Part shown: piece after piece, positions 51,851 through 61,241 of the stretch
How the letters are laid out: every line of letters begins with the position of its first letter
How positions within the stretch are numbered: the stretch's first letter is position 1
Assembly (NCBI GenBank): GCA_040394475.1
Contig: JBEBSD010000001.1
Span: forward strand, 62,001 to 126,000
Source of the DNA: JBEBSD01 sp040394475
GTDB taxonomy: Bacteria; Bacteroidota; Bacteroidia; Cytophagales; Spirosomataceae
Length of the DNA stretch: 64,000 bases
Direction of reading: 5' to 3'
Notes under the pieces: model-generated
Databases searched by the model: none
The model's input: the letters and a program-made list of their open reading frames with translations, nothing else
What the model was told of the DNA's origin: nothing
Program-made: the position numbers and the translations under genes

Positions 51851-53758
51851 ATGAAACAAAAAATATTCCTATTCCTAACCCTTAGTTTTGCGTATTTTCA
51901 GGCCCGCGCGCAGGTTTTTCAGCTGAAATCTCCCGATCAGAAACTGGAAATCATTATTGAGCATGAGAAAACCGGAGCGAAAGGAGACCTTACGTACCGG
52001 ATCAGTTATCTGAATAAGCCGGTTATTGAAAAATCGAGGCTTGGTATCACTTCAGGAATTGCCGACTGGAGTAAAGAAATGAACGTAACGCTGTTTGCAA
52101 CAGCAAGTGTGGATACCACCTGGAAGCCGGTTTATGGTGAGCGGGCTGTTTATCGCGATTATTATAAGGAATCCGTAATTTCCCTGAAAGACCCGAAAAA
52201 TGAACGGAAAGAACTGCGGCTGATCGTAAGGGCTTACAACGAGGGAATTGCATTCAGGTATTTTTTTCCGGAACATCCCAATGGCGGAAGTTATGTCCGG
52301 ATAACAAGTGAAGCGACCGAATTTAAAATGCCTGTGGGAACTAAGGGATATTACACACCGCTTGCGCAGAGTGAATATGAATTTCTCCCCCTTCAGGATT
52401 TCCCCGGAGAATCGGAACGTCCGCTTACGCTCATTTTGCCGAATGGCTTGAATGTTTGTCTGACGGAAGCCGAAATGGTTAATTATTCCCGGACCAAATT
52501 CATTACAGACAAGGCCAGCCCCGGTAGTGTATTCACTAAAATGTATGGAGAAGTAGATGAAATTACACCCTTTAAAACACCCTGGCGGGTCGTTATGGTG
52601 GCGGAAAAGGCGGGACAGTTACTGGAAAACAACTATCTGATCCTGAATCTTAATCCGCCTTCACAGATTAAAGAGATGGCCTGGATTAAGCCCGGCAAGG
52701 TAATGCGTGAAGTGACGTTGACCACAAAAGGTGCGCGGGACCTGGTTGATTTTGCGGTAAAACGCAATCTGCAGTTCATCCATTTTGACGCAGGTTGGTA
52801 CGGCTATGAATATGTGGTGGATTCGGATGCGAGCAAGGTAAATGTCGATCCGAGACGGAATGCGAAAAGTGACCTGGATTTGCAGGAAGCGATCAGGTAT
52901 GCCAAATCAAAAGGGATAGGAGTGATAGTGTATGTGAACCAGCGGGCTCTGCATCGTCAATTGGATGAAATATTGCCTTTGTATCAGCAATGGGGAATTG
53001 CCGGTGTGAAGTTCGGATTCGTACAGGTCGGGTCCCATCGCTGGACCACCTGGATGCATGAAGCAGTGAAAAAGTGTGCGCAATACAACCTAATGGTAGA
53101 TATTCATGATGAGTACAGGCCGACCGGATTCAGCCGCACCTACCCGAACCTCATGACGCAGGAAGGAGTACGGGGCAATGAGGAAATGCCCGACGCGAAT
53201 AACAACACAACGCTGCCTTTTACAAGGTTTGTAGCGGGAGCCGCCGATTATACGATCTGCTATTACTATCAGAATTTCGGAAAGGCTCCTTTGGACGCTA
53301 ACGGTAAGCCTGTCGGCAGATTCATCAGGACCACCTCAGCACATCAGCTGGCGTTGGCTGCGGTGTATTACAGCCCGTTGCAGTACATGTACTGGTATGA
53401 CAAGCCTTCGAGTAGTCAGGATGAGCCGGAACTGGAGTTTTTTGATAAAGTGCCAACCGTGTGGGATGATACGAAGGTGCTTCAGGGGGAAATCGGCCAG
53501 TATATTTCCGTAGCGCGCCGTAGCGGAAATGATTGGTTTGTGGGGACTATTACCAACAACGATCCCCGTGAATTGGAACTGACATTCGATTTTCTGCCTG
53601 CTGGAAAAAAGTTTGAAGCAAATCTTTATGACGATGATCCCCAACAAACGACGCGAACAAAAGTCGGCATTAAAAAGATGCAGGTCGACCATACCACTAA
53701 AATGAAAGTGAATCTGGCGGCTTCCGGCGGGCAGGCAATCCGTATTACACCTTTGTAA
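51851..53758 (+). CDS. GH97 glycoside hydrolase, retaining type
   Basis: A 635-residue exported enzyme (signal IFLFLTLSFAYFQARAQ). GH97 layout: N-terminal beta sandwich (to about 280), catalytic barrel (AVKRNLQFIHFDAGWYGYEY; MVDIHDEYRPTGFSRTYPNL; TQEGVRGNEEM), and a C-terminal beta domain. Asp417 in MVDIHD lies where retaining GH97 members (mainly alpha-galactosidases) have the nucleophile, while inverting SusB-like members use glutamates there. So alpha-galactoside cleavage is more likely than alpha-glucoside. A strong terminator follows at 53774. Confidence 0.88.
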   Translation: MKQKIFLFLTLSFAYFQARAQVFQLKSPDQKLEIIIEHEKTGAKGDLTYRISYLNKPVIEKSRLGITSGIADWSKEMNVTLFATASVDTTWKPVYGERAVYRDYYKESVISLKDPKNERKELRLIVRAYNEGIAFRYFFPEHPNGGSYVRITSEATEFKMPVGTKGYYTPLAQSEYEFLPLQDFPGESERPLTLILPNGLNVCLTEAEMVNYSRTKFITDKASPGSVFTKMYGEVDEITPFKTPWRVVMVAEKAGQLLENNYLILNLNPPSQIKEMAWIKPGKVMREVTLTTKGARDLVDFAVKRNLQFIHFDAGWYGYEYVVDSDASKVNVDPRRNAKSDLDLQEAIRYAKSKGIGVIVYVNQRALHRQLDEILPLYQQWGIAGVKFGFVQVGSHRWTTWMHEAVKKCAQYNLMVDIHDEYRPTGFSRTYPNLMTQEGVRGNEEMPDANNNTTLPFTRFVAGAADYTICYYYQNFGKAPLDANGKPVGRFIRTTSAHQLALAAVYYSPLQYMYWYDKPSSSQDEPELEFFDKVPTVWDDTKVLQGEIGQYISVARRSGNDWFVGTITNNDPRELELTFDFLPAGKKFEANLYDDDPQQTTRTKVGIKKMQVDHTTKMKVNLAASGGQAIRITPL

Positions 53759-53773
53759 GGAAGTTTGGGAGCA

Positions 53774-53812
53774 TTGAGCCCGGGAAAAATAATTCATTTT
53801 TCCCGGGCTCAA
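53774..53812 (+). terminator. Strong hairpin after GH97
   Basis: A perfect 17-bp stem (arm TTGAGCCCGGGAAAAAT) with a 5-base loop. The A-run in one arm and T-run in the other make it work in either direction. It separates GH97 from the sulfatase, which thus likely has its own promoter. Confidence 0.9.
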
Positions 53813-53919
53813 CTATTTTATGGCGACCGTGCAGATCTTTCTTTATGTTTGTAGTCAGCCGGCGGGTCGTAGCCGGTACCCCCAATCGGAAATAGACGCC
53901 AATCCTAACTTGTCTCAAA

Positions 53920-55503
53920 ATGATGGCTATCAAACTTCAAAAAATCCGGATGCCGCGGGTTAATTACCGGATGCTCCTTTGTGCGGTCGCTTTTAGCACG
54001 CTGTCGACGGGTTTCGCAATCGGGCAGACAATACCGCCGGAGCCGCCTAATATTGTTGTTTTTCTCGTGGATGACATGGGCTGGCAAGACACATCCGTTC
54101 CTTTCTGGGATAAAAAAACGATACTGAATGAGCGCTACCGGACCCCGAATATGGAGCGGCTGGCGGCCGGCGGAATGAAATTCACCAACGCATACGCCAC
54201 TCCCGTGTGTACGCCTACACGCATAAGCCTCCTGACAGGAATGAACGCCGCGCACCACCGTGTAACCAATTGGACCAATATCATGCGGGACAAGACTACC
54301 GACAGTCCGGATGAGATGTTTCATGGAGTAGACTGGAATATCAATGGATTCAGCCCGGTTAAGGGGATGCCTAAAACAGTGGTGGCCACGCCGCTGCCCG
54401 CTCTCCTGAGAGACGAAGGTTATTTTACGATCCATATCGGGAAAGCGCATTGGGGATCAATGGGCACTCCGGGAGCGAGTCCTTATAATGCCGGGTTTGT
54501 CGTCAATAAATCGGGTCATGCGGCCGGTCACCCGCAGAATTATTATGGGGAACAGCATTATGGGAATGTATTGGGCAAAGCAACCTACCACGCGGTTCCC
54601 GGCCTGGAAGAGTACTACCAGTCGGACGTTTTTCTAACGGAAGCCCTTACCCGGGAAGCCATCAAATCACTGGAATACCCGATTGCCAGGAAACAACCCT
54701 TTTTTCTCTACCTGGCTCATTATGCCCTGCATACGCCGATCCAGGGCGATGACCGATTTGTAAAGCATTACCTGGCAATGGGAATGGACTCCATCGAAGC
54801 ACGGTACGCCAGTCTGATTGAGGGGATGGATAAGAGCCTGGGCGATGTGATGGATTTTCTTGAGAAGACGGACCAGGAAAAAAACACCATCATCATTTTC
54901 CTGTCCGACAACGGCGGTCTCAGCATTTCGCCGCCGCGGGGAGGTGTTCAGCATACGCACAATCTCCCGCTCCGGGAGGGAAAAGGGTCGTTGCACGAAG
55001 GGGGAATACGGATTCCGATGCTGGTGAAATGGCCGGGTGCAGTGAAGGCAGGTGAAGTACAGGAGCAGTATGTAATAGTAGAAGATCTCTTTCCTTCCGT
55101 CCTGGAAATGGCGGGTATCAGCTCCCCTGTTGTCACGCAAACGGTAGACGGAAAAAGTTTTGTGCCCTTTCTTAAAAATCCGAAACTTCGTGAGCAATCC
55201 CGGCCGGTTGTCTGGCATTATCCCAACAAATGGGGCGGCGGGAAAGGAAATGCCATCAATTATGCGAGCGCCATCCGAAAGGGGAAATGGAAACTTATTT
55301 ACCTCATGCAGGAGGAACGGCTTGAATTATATGACCTGGAAAAGGATATAGGGGAACAGCAGAATGTAGCGCAGGCTTTTCCCGCCCGGACAAAAGAGCT
55401 GGCGGAGGAACTGACCCGCCTCTTAAAAAGCCGGGATGCCCTGATGCCCGTCCGCAAAGCAAATGACACCCCCGTTGCATGGCCCTCGGCACGGCTGCGA
55501 TGA
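53920..55503 (+). CDS. Formylglycine-dependent sulfatase, exported
   Basis: A 527-residue type I sulfatase. After a leader (LLCAVAFSTLSTGFAIG) come the metal-site VVFLVDDMGWQD and the active-site motif CTPTR with Cys97, to be converted to formylglycine, followed by SLLTG. Later motifs are GKAHWG, TIIIFLSDNGG and the C-terminal WKLIYLM. With Thr in place of Ser in C-x-P-S-R, the motif still fits the anaerobic-type maturase. It removes sulfate groups from a glycan, probably that of the SusCD locus. No maturase gene is in the window. Confidence 0.9.
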   Translation: MMAIKLQKIRMPRVNYRMLLCAVAFSTLSTGFAIGQTIPPEPPNIVVFLVDDMGWQDTSVPFWDKKTILNERYRTPNMERLAAGGMKFTNAYATPVCTPTRISLLTGMNAAHHRVTNWTNIMRDKTTDSPDEMFHGVDWNINGFSPVKGMPKTVVATPLPALLRDEGYFTIHIGKAHWGSMGTPGASPYNAGFVVNKSGHAAGHPQNYYGEQHYGNVLGKATYHAVPGLEEYYQSDVFLTEALTREAIKSLEYPIARKQPFFLYLAHYALHTPIQGDDRFVKHYLAMGMDSIEARYASLIEGMDKSLGDVMDFLEKTDQEKNTIIIFLSDNGGLSISPPRGGVQHTHNLPLREGKGSLHEGGIRIPMLVKWPGAVKAGEVQEQYVIVEDLFPSVLEMAGISSPVVTQTVDGKSFVPFLKNPKLREQSRPVVWHYPNKWGGGKGNAINYASAIRKGKWKLIYLMQEERLELYDLEKDIGEQQNVAQAFPARTKELAEELTRLLKSRDALMPVRKANDTPVAWPSARLR

Positions 55504-55994
55504 CGTATCCATTTTTGGGAAACATCGGTAAAGCCACCTGATCGGGGACCTTTCCGGTTTAGCATTGTTTTAAATGTTAACTTCCCGTTCTGAAAATCAA
55601 AATTTCAATGCCGGCATTAGGATCGTTTCCGGCAAGGATGTTAGCCAGTAAATTTAATTGCATTGGCGATGGATACGGACCCTTGTGAGTTGCTGCAAAC
55701 GCTTTTTAAGGATGTGAAGTTGTTGTCGGCTCATCAATTTGCCGGGAATGCACGAATATAGGAAATAATAATTCGTGCACCGGCGGCAAAACATAGGGCT
55801 TAACTAAATTCCTTCGAACGATGATCGCGCTACAGGAAGGCCGTGCTTTATCGACCGTGAATCCGGTGAGCGGAACAGATTCTGTCATCGATAATTTTCC
55901 TAACAGTGATAATTGTCATTAGAAAAAGGACATTTTCCCGCTGTTACTGCGGACGATGTCTCCATCCTGGCCATCAAGGGGGAAAATATCGGCC
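55504..55994. other. Gap of 491 bases without a clear gene
   Basis: Two short frames look slightly coding-like: 55669-55761 plus (start MDTDPCELLQTLFKDVKLL) and 55706-55888 minus (with FTVDKARPSCSAIIVRRNL). Neither has a ribosome site or a recognisable family, and they overlap each other. I see no repeat or strong terminator. Confidence 0.5.
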
Positions 55995-56393
55995 CTACTG
56001 GCTGAATTCCTTTTGCCTGCCCCACGCAATGAATACTGCGGTGACGGCAAAGAAACTATTTACGCCAATTTGCGAGGCTTCACCTCTTGCGACATGAAAA
56101 ACGATTGCAGCGATCATCAATACAATTGTTCCGTACGCGGCATACAGGGTCCATTCAGGCCGGATGCGAAGCGCTGTCGGCAAAACGAATCCGATACCCG
56201 CCAACAAATCCAATACGCCTGTCAGTTTTACCAGCCCTGCATGGTCGGCTGTCCATGGCCACATTGCAGCCAATTGATCGGCTGGTCGAAATAATTTCAG
56301 GGTACCGGCCCAGAGGAAGCCTGCGGATAAAATCACCTGTGCTATCCAAAGGATTGCGTTCATTGTTTTGGATGTTCTTTGTTCACTTCTCAT
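55995..56393 (-). CDS. DoxX-family membrane protein
   Basis: A 132-residue four-helix membrane protein: NAILWIAQVILSAGFLWAGTLKLF, then VKLTGVLDLLAGIGFVLPTAL, YAAYGTIVLMIAAIVFHV and a short last helix (NSFFAVTAVFIAWG). DoxX/DoxD-like proteins occur near redox stress regulators. The first helix has the usual GxxK motif. It is divergent from the HxlR regulator gene 114 bases away, which may control it. The charged C-terminus ends at SQ. Confidence 0.85.
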   Translation of the reverse strand: MRSEQRTSKTMNAILWIAQVILSAGFLWAGTLKLFRPADQLAAMWPWTADHAGLVKLTGVLDLLAGIGFVLPTALRIRPEWTLYAAYGTIVLMIAAIVFHVARGEASQIGVNSFFAVTAVFIAWGRQKEFSQ

Positions 56394-56507
56394 AGCACCC
56401 CTTTTTAGTTGTCGGGTTGAAATTAACTACATTTGCTATCCGGACGATGGTGCTTCCTGCGTGGAAAGCACTATCCGGTAAGGAAGTAATGTAAGAACAC
56501 AATAGAA

Positions 56508-56846
56508 ATGCTGTCCAAAGGTGGTTGCCCCAAAACGATGCTTTCAATCCGGGATGCACTTGAAGCTGTTGAAGGAAGATGGAAGCTGCTCATTTTATTT
56601 TCGCTGTCTGAAAGCCCCAAGCGATTTAACCAGCTAGCGAGAGAGGTCGGCGGAATAACGGACAAAACGTTATCCAAAGAGTTGAAAAGCCTGGAAGCCA
56701 ATCAACTTATCCGGCGAGATGCCCATGATACTTTCCCGCCAACGGTTGAATACTCCATTACGCCACATGGGCTGTCGCTTGGAAAAGTGATCGATGAGCT
56801 TCATTACTGGGGCCTGGCGCATCGGAGGACAATCATTGGGAAATAA
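56508..56846 (+). CDS. HxlR-family redox-type regulator
   Basis: A 112-residue winged-helix regulator: GGCPKTMLSIRDALEAVEGRWKLLILFSLSESPKRFNQLAREVGGITDKTLSKELKSLEANQLIRRD. Its single N-terminal cysteine (Cys7) before the first helix is the position used by electrophile- or oxidant-sensing HxlR proteins (YodB, HypR type). It is divergent from the DoxX gene and probably regulates it. Domain order and length are normal for the family. Confidence 0.9.
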   Translation: MLSKGGCPKTMLSIRDALEAVEGRWKLLILFSLSESPKRFNQLAREVGGITDKTLSKELKSLEANQLIRRDAHDTFPPTVEYSITPHGLSLGKVIDELHYWGLAHRRTIIGK

Positions 56847-56964
56847 CGCGACTTCCTGCAAAGGCCATTCCTTTTTAGTTACAGATCGTAACAGGTTCGT
56901 TGCGGAAGGACTCATCCGCATTTTTCTGACGGGCGCTCCGGACCCAATGCTGTGCCCAGCCAAA

Positions 56965-56998
56965 AACGGGGCTGCCCCCGGAAAGGAGCAACCCCGTT
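56965..56998 (-). terminator. Terminator of htpG
   Basis: On the minus strand an 11-bp stem (one G-T pair; arm AACGGGGTTGC) is followed by five T, starting 23 bases after the htpG stop. A typical intrinsic terminator. Confidence 0.8.
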
Positions 56999-57020
56999 GC
57001 GATGGTAACGCCGGACCGCC

Positions 57021-58847
57021 TTATAGCGTAGCGACCGTCCTTTTAATAAAAGCCGTCAGTCCGTTGCCTGAGAGCAATCCCTGAGAAAGCAGCGCCAGGT
57101 CGTATACTTGTTTGGCAAGGGCCTGTTGGGCCTCCCCTTCGCCGGTGGCGATGAGCTTTTCGGTCAGGGGGTGGTTAGCGTTCACCGAAACCGTGTACAT
57201 CACGGGCATATCCCCGAACATGCTCTTTTGCCCCGATACTGCCTGCATATCGGTCATTCTCCGCATGAATTCCGGGAAGGTAATGATCACCGGCAGTTCG
57301 TCCGGCGACAACGCTTCGACGTTCACGGTGGCCGACTTGGTGTCAATCACCGCTTCGAAGAGCGTTTTGACGGTTTCCTGGTCTTTTTCAGAAAGAACAC
57401 TTTCCAGTTTGATCTCTTTTTCGATCAGTTTATCCACCGTATCGGCATCCACTCGTTTGACCTGGGTCTTTTCGAGCTTCTGCTCCAGGGAGTTGATGAA
57501 ATGAGCATCGATCGGACTGTCCAGCACCAGCACGTCGTATCCTTTGTTTTTGGCAGAGCCGATAAAGGCATCCTGTTTTTTCACATCGGCCGCATAGAGC
57601 CAGATCGCCTGTCCGTTTTTATCTGTCTGGATATCCTTCAGTTTTTGCTGGTATTCTTCAAATGTAAAGAACTGGCCTTCCGTGTTTTGTACGAGGCAGA
57701 AATCTTTGGCTTTTTCATAGAATTTCTCATCGCTGATAACACCGTATTTGATGAACAGGCCAATATCTTCAAATTTCTTTTCGAAGCCTTCCCGGTCGTT
57801 CTTAAACAGCTCGGCCAGTTTGTCAGCTACTTTGCGGGTGATATAGCTGCCTATTTTCTTCACGTTGCCGTCGGCCTGGAGGTAGCTGCGGGATACGTTC
57901 AGGGGAATATCCGGTGAATCGATCACCCCGTGGAGCAGTTGCAGGAAGTCGGGAACGATGTCCTTCACTTCATCCGTAATGAATACTTGCCGGCTATAGA
58001 GCTGAATTTTCTCCCGCTGCTGTTGAAAATCGTTTTTCAGCTTGGGGAAATACAGCACGCCGGTAAGGTTAAACGGATAATCCACGTTCAGATGAATCCA
58101 GAACAAAGGATCCTCGCTGAAGGGGTAGAGCTCTTTGTAGAACGCCAGGTAGTCCTCATCTCTCAGGTCGGCAGGGTTTTTGGTCCAGATGGGTGTCGGG
58201 TTGTTGATCACCTTGTCCTGGAACTCGATCGGGACGGGGAGGAACTTGCCATATTTTTCCAGGATCTGCGTCAGGCGGAAAGCTTGCAGGAACTCTTCCG
58301 AATCAGGGGCAATGTGCAGGATGATGTCGGTGCCCCGGGTAGTCTTGTCGGAGGGTGTGATGGTGAACTCCGTAGAGCCGTCGCATTCCCAGCGGACAGC
58401 CTCTGCCCCGTCCTTATATGACAAGGTGACAATTTCTACTTTCGAGGCGACCATATAGGCCGAATAAAAGCCCAGCCCGAAATGGCCGATAATGCCGTTG
58501 TCACCGCCCTTGTCTTTGTATTGTTCAACAAATTCGGTCGCGCCTGAGAAAGCGATCTGGTTGATGTACTTTTTAATTTCATCGGCAGTCATACCGATGC
58601 CAAGATCCGATACGGTAATGGTTTTCGCCGCTTCATCCAGCTTTACAGTGACCTTAAGCTCTCCCAATTCCCCGTTAAACTCTCCAAAGGCCGAAAGTTG
58701 CCTGATTTTTTGAGAAGCATCCACAGCGTTAGAAACCAATTCTCTCAAGAAAATCTCATGATCTGAGTAGAGGAATTTCTTGATAATCGGGAAAATGTTT
58801 TCCGTGTGAATGCTAAGCGTCCCCTTTTCCTGTTGTATTGTCTCCAT
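57021..58847 (-). CDS. htpG: Hsp90-family molecular chaperone
   Basis: A 608-residue cytoplasmic ATP-dependent chaperone. Motifs of the GHKL ATPase are FLRELVSNAVDA (near residue 37), TVSDLGIGMTADE, and GHFGLGFYSAYMV. The middle domain has YFPKLKNDF and NVSRSYLQ, followed by the dimerisation domain. The ATG at 58847 follows an AT-rich leader in the divergent gap with a lipoprotein gene. Length is typical of Bacteroidota HtpG. It stands alone with its own terminator. Confidence 0.96.
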   Translation of the reverse strand: METIQQEKGTLSIHTENIFPIIKKFLYSDHEIFLRELVSNAVDASQKIRQLSAFGEFNGELGELKVTVKLDEAAKTITVSDLGIGMTADEIKKYINQIAFSGATEFVEQYKDKGGDNGIIGHFGLGFYSAYMVASKVEIVTLSYKDGAEAVRWECDGSTEFTITPSDKTTRGTDIILHIAPDSEEFLQAFRLTQILEKYGKFLPVPIEFQDKVINNPTPIWTKNPADLRDEDYLAFYKELYPFSEDPLFWIHLNVDYPFNLTGVLYFPKLKNDFQQQREKIQLYSRQVFITDEVKDIVPDFLQLLHGVIDSPDIPLNVSRSYLQADGNVKKIGSYITRKVADKLAELFKNDREGFEKKFEDIGLFIKYGVISDEKFYEKAKDFCLVQNTEGQFFTFEEYQQKLKDIQTDKNGQAIWLYAADVKKQDAFIGSAKNKGYDVLVLDSPIDAHFINSLEQKLEKTQVKRVDADTVDKLIEKEIKLESVLSEKDQETVKTLFEAVIDTKSATVNVEALSPDELPVIITFPEFMRRMTDMQAVSGQKSMFGDMPVMYTVSVNANHPLTEKLIATGEGEAQQALAKQVYDLALLSQGLLSGNGLTAFIKRTVATL

Positions 58848-58990
58848 GGATATGATAACTTAATAAGATAATTTATTGACAATTATTTTTTCTTTGCAAT
58901 ACGAATCACAAAATTGCGTTCCAATAGGTAATCGGCGCCCGGGTTCTGACAGAATGACAGCGTCTTTAGATGAATAAATGAAGTTTCCTG

Positions 58991-59536
58991 ATGAAAAAAA
59001 TCCTTTTTGCCGTTCTTTCCACCGTTTTGGTAGCGGCTTGTGCCACACCTAACAAAGTACCGTTTACGAATTACACTGTTTTCACGGAGGAGTTGCGCCG
59101 TGACCTGGAGGCCGGCGGGATATCGCTCGATAAAGTGCAGTTTTATAATGACAAGCAGTTGATCATCAAAAGAGAAGGGGTGAACCCTAACGATATCAAC
59201 GTTACCAGTGAGGGAAAGATCAGCATCCAGAATGGGAAAAGCATTCAGACCATCACAGTTCGTCCGTTTACCCCCGGGGTCGTACTGGGCAGTGAAGACG
59301 GCTCGATCAGCGTTTCGTGGGATGATACCCAGCAGGATGAAAAAGGGATCCGTTTCAATATCACCGGGAACCAGTATTATCTATCCACTACAGAAGATTC
59401 CAAGTTGAACTATAAAGGCTATCTCTACGACATTCAAAGTGGGATTGGCGCCCGGTTGTTTGTCAATAAAGACTTGCTGAAACAAGTCAACGCACAGCGG
59501 GAAACCCTGAAAGGAAGAAAAGTAGGAGGGGAATAA
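58991..59536 (+). CDS. Lipoprotein of unknown function
   Basis: A 181-residue lipoprotein (KKILFAVLSTVLVAAC, modified Cys at 17) that I do not assign to a function. It starts the mature part with ATPNKVPFTNYTVFTEELRRDLEAGGISLDKVQFYNDKQLIIKRE and continues with beta-rich segments (GVVLGSEDGSISVSWDD, FNITGNQYYLSTTEDSKLNYKGYLYDI). Many Bacteroidota encode similar single-copy lipoproteins. It is divergent from htpG, 143 bases away. Confidence 0.75.
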   Translation: MKKILFAVLSTVLVAACATPNKVPFTNYTVFTEELRRDLEAGGISLDKVQFYNDKQLIIKREGVNPNDINVTSEGKISIQNGKSIQTITVRPFTPGVVLGSEDGSISVSWDDTQQDEKGIRFNITGNQYYLSTTEDSKLNYKGYLYDIQSGIGARLFVNKDLLKQVNAQRETLKGRKVGGE

Positions 59537-60256
59537 GAAGGCGTACACAAAACCTTAGTGTTCCTCCTGAAAATTCGACGCCGGTTGCTCTTTGCCGATT
59601 CTTCATCTTGTCATCCTGGCTTGATTCGGTAATCGGCTTTGAAGAACTGTATTTTCCTTTAATCCTGATTTTTAGTTCGATAGTGGTTGGCGGTTAGACG
59701 AAGCTGGTAACTACTTGAAGAGACTTCAGATCGCTGCCCCCTACCCCTATACCGGACCAGCTTGCCTTCGAACGAAAAAGCATAGGCAAGCAATAATTTT
59801 CATTGACGGCTTCATTTGATATATTGGTTACAATCAGTCTCCTTGCCCGTCACCCTTGCGGTCAATTTGGTCCGGTGTACTCCGGTCACAGCTATGGTAT
59901 CGAGTATCTAGATCCCTGTTGTCTTCATCCGGTTATAAGATTCATTCCGAATCGATATTAACGGCCTGGGATGAGCACTGAGACAGGGGAATGTTCCGGT
60001 ACGGTTCAAGAATGAAAAGGATTTGAAACTGTGAGCAGATATAAAATGATATGTTTTTTAAAAAGTCCTATATTGGGAATGAGTTCGGGATAAATCAGAC
60101 GCTGCATTCTGCTCTTACTCTCCTTGATTGGGTTTTTTAGGATCTCCGGCCATAAAGGCCTGGTACTTACTGAAAAAGTCGGTTTGTGGAGGCATACTGT
60201 TCAGAAGAGAACCCTAGACCGGACTAACGTTATTTTAAACTTTAAAGATTTACTAA
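59537..60256. other. Gap of 720 bases, possible gene debris
   Basis: No intact gene is seen. On the minus strand, about 59700-59840 reads coding-like for some 45 codons (including SKASWSGIGVGGSDLKSLQ) but has no start, is cut by stops and matches nothing I know. The last 150 bases before 60257 are the presumed leader of the T9SS cargo gene. Confidence 0.5.
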
Positions 60257-61228
60257 ATGAAACGCTATCTGCTTTTTTGTCAGCTTGCCCTATTGTGTTC
60301 CAGCGTCGTCAGGGCACAGTTTGTGACAGGCCCCGAAGGGTTCTTCATTACCGCAGACACGGAGGTCGCTATTGATGGCCTCACCATGAGGCCAGGCACC
60401 GATTTTGTGATCGCTGACCGCAGCCTGACCCGCTCTTCCACACCCGTTCCCGGCAATCCGACCGGTATTGCCAGGGTCTACAATTTTAATCAGCCCATCG
60501 ACTTCGTCGGAACTATCGGTTTTTTTTACCAGACCGCCGAACTAAACGGGAATCCCGAAAGCAGCTTGCAGCTGGCGCATGGGAATGTCGCGTTTGTCAC
60601 CGTTCCGGGGAGTACGGTAGATGAGGGAGTCCACTATATCTCCAACGATCTTACGTCGGCGACCAACTTTACTTCCGTAACTGCAGCACAAGAAGGGGCT
60701 CTTCCGGTGAGGTTGGTTGACTTCTATGTCCGGCGTGTCGAATCCCGGACAATGTTGTACTGGCAAACGTCCAGTGAGAAAAATAGCTATCTCTTCGAAG
60801 TACAGCAAAGTACGGATGCGCGAAACTGGACGGCCATCGGTAGCGTCCGGGCCGCTGAGGAGAGCCACGTGCTAAAAAGTTATTCGTTCGCCGACAACCT
60901 ACTGCGTAGCGGCCGCCAGTACTACCGGTTGAAGATGCTCGACGTGGATGAAAGCTATACCTATAGTCCCATACGAAGTATCGCTCTCGGGCAGATCGAA
61001 CTGGTGAGTGCCTATCCCAATCCGGTGACTGACAAGCTTATCATCGGCAAGACGGAAGGAGTGGCCAGCATCGGACTCGCCGACCAATCTGGGAAGTCGC
61101 TGGTTCGTGTTTCGAAGCCCGCTGCCGGCCAGCAGATTGACATGAGCGGCTACCCGTCAGGGGTCTACCTGCTGCAGTTCAAAATGGCCGATGGTGAAAA
61201 ACAGGTTACAAAAATTGTTAAACATTAA
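60257..61228 (+). CDS. Secreted protein with type IX secretion sorting domain
   Basis: A 323-residue exported protein (signal YLLFCQLALLCSSVVRAQ). The central part is beta-rich, with an Ig/fibronectin-like segment (VRLVDFYVRRVESRTMLYWQTSSE, YSFADNLLRSGRQYYRLKM). Its last 80 residues form a type A T9SS C-terminal domain: VSAYPNPVTDKLII ... GVYLLQFKMADG ... KIVKH. This shows that the organism has a type IX secretion system. The BclA-like gene follows after 13 bases and may share the transcript. The function of the cargo part is unknown. Confidence 0.85.
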   Translation: MKRYLLFCQLALLCSSVVRAQFVTGPEGFFITADTEVAIDGLTMRPGTDFVIADRSLTRSSTPVPGNPTGIARVYNFNQPIDFVGTIGFFYQTAELNGNPESSLQLAHGNVAFVTVPGSTVDEGVHYISNDLTSATNFTSVTAAQEGALPVRLVDFYVRRVESRTMLYWQTSSEKNSYLFEVQQSTDARNWTAIGSVRAAEESHVLKSYSFADNLLRSGRQYYRLKMLDVDESYTYSPIRSIALGQIELVSAYPNPVTDKLIIGKTEGVASIGLADQSGKSLVRVSKPAAGQQIDMSGYPSGVYLLQFKMADGEKQVTKIVKH

Positions 61229-61241
61229 CTTATTCAAAACG

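Noticed and set aside
57108..57917. Plus-strand frame of 269 codons opposite htpG
   Set aside because: Shadow of htpG, a gene of certain identity on the minus strand.
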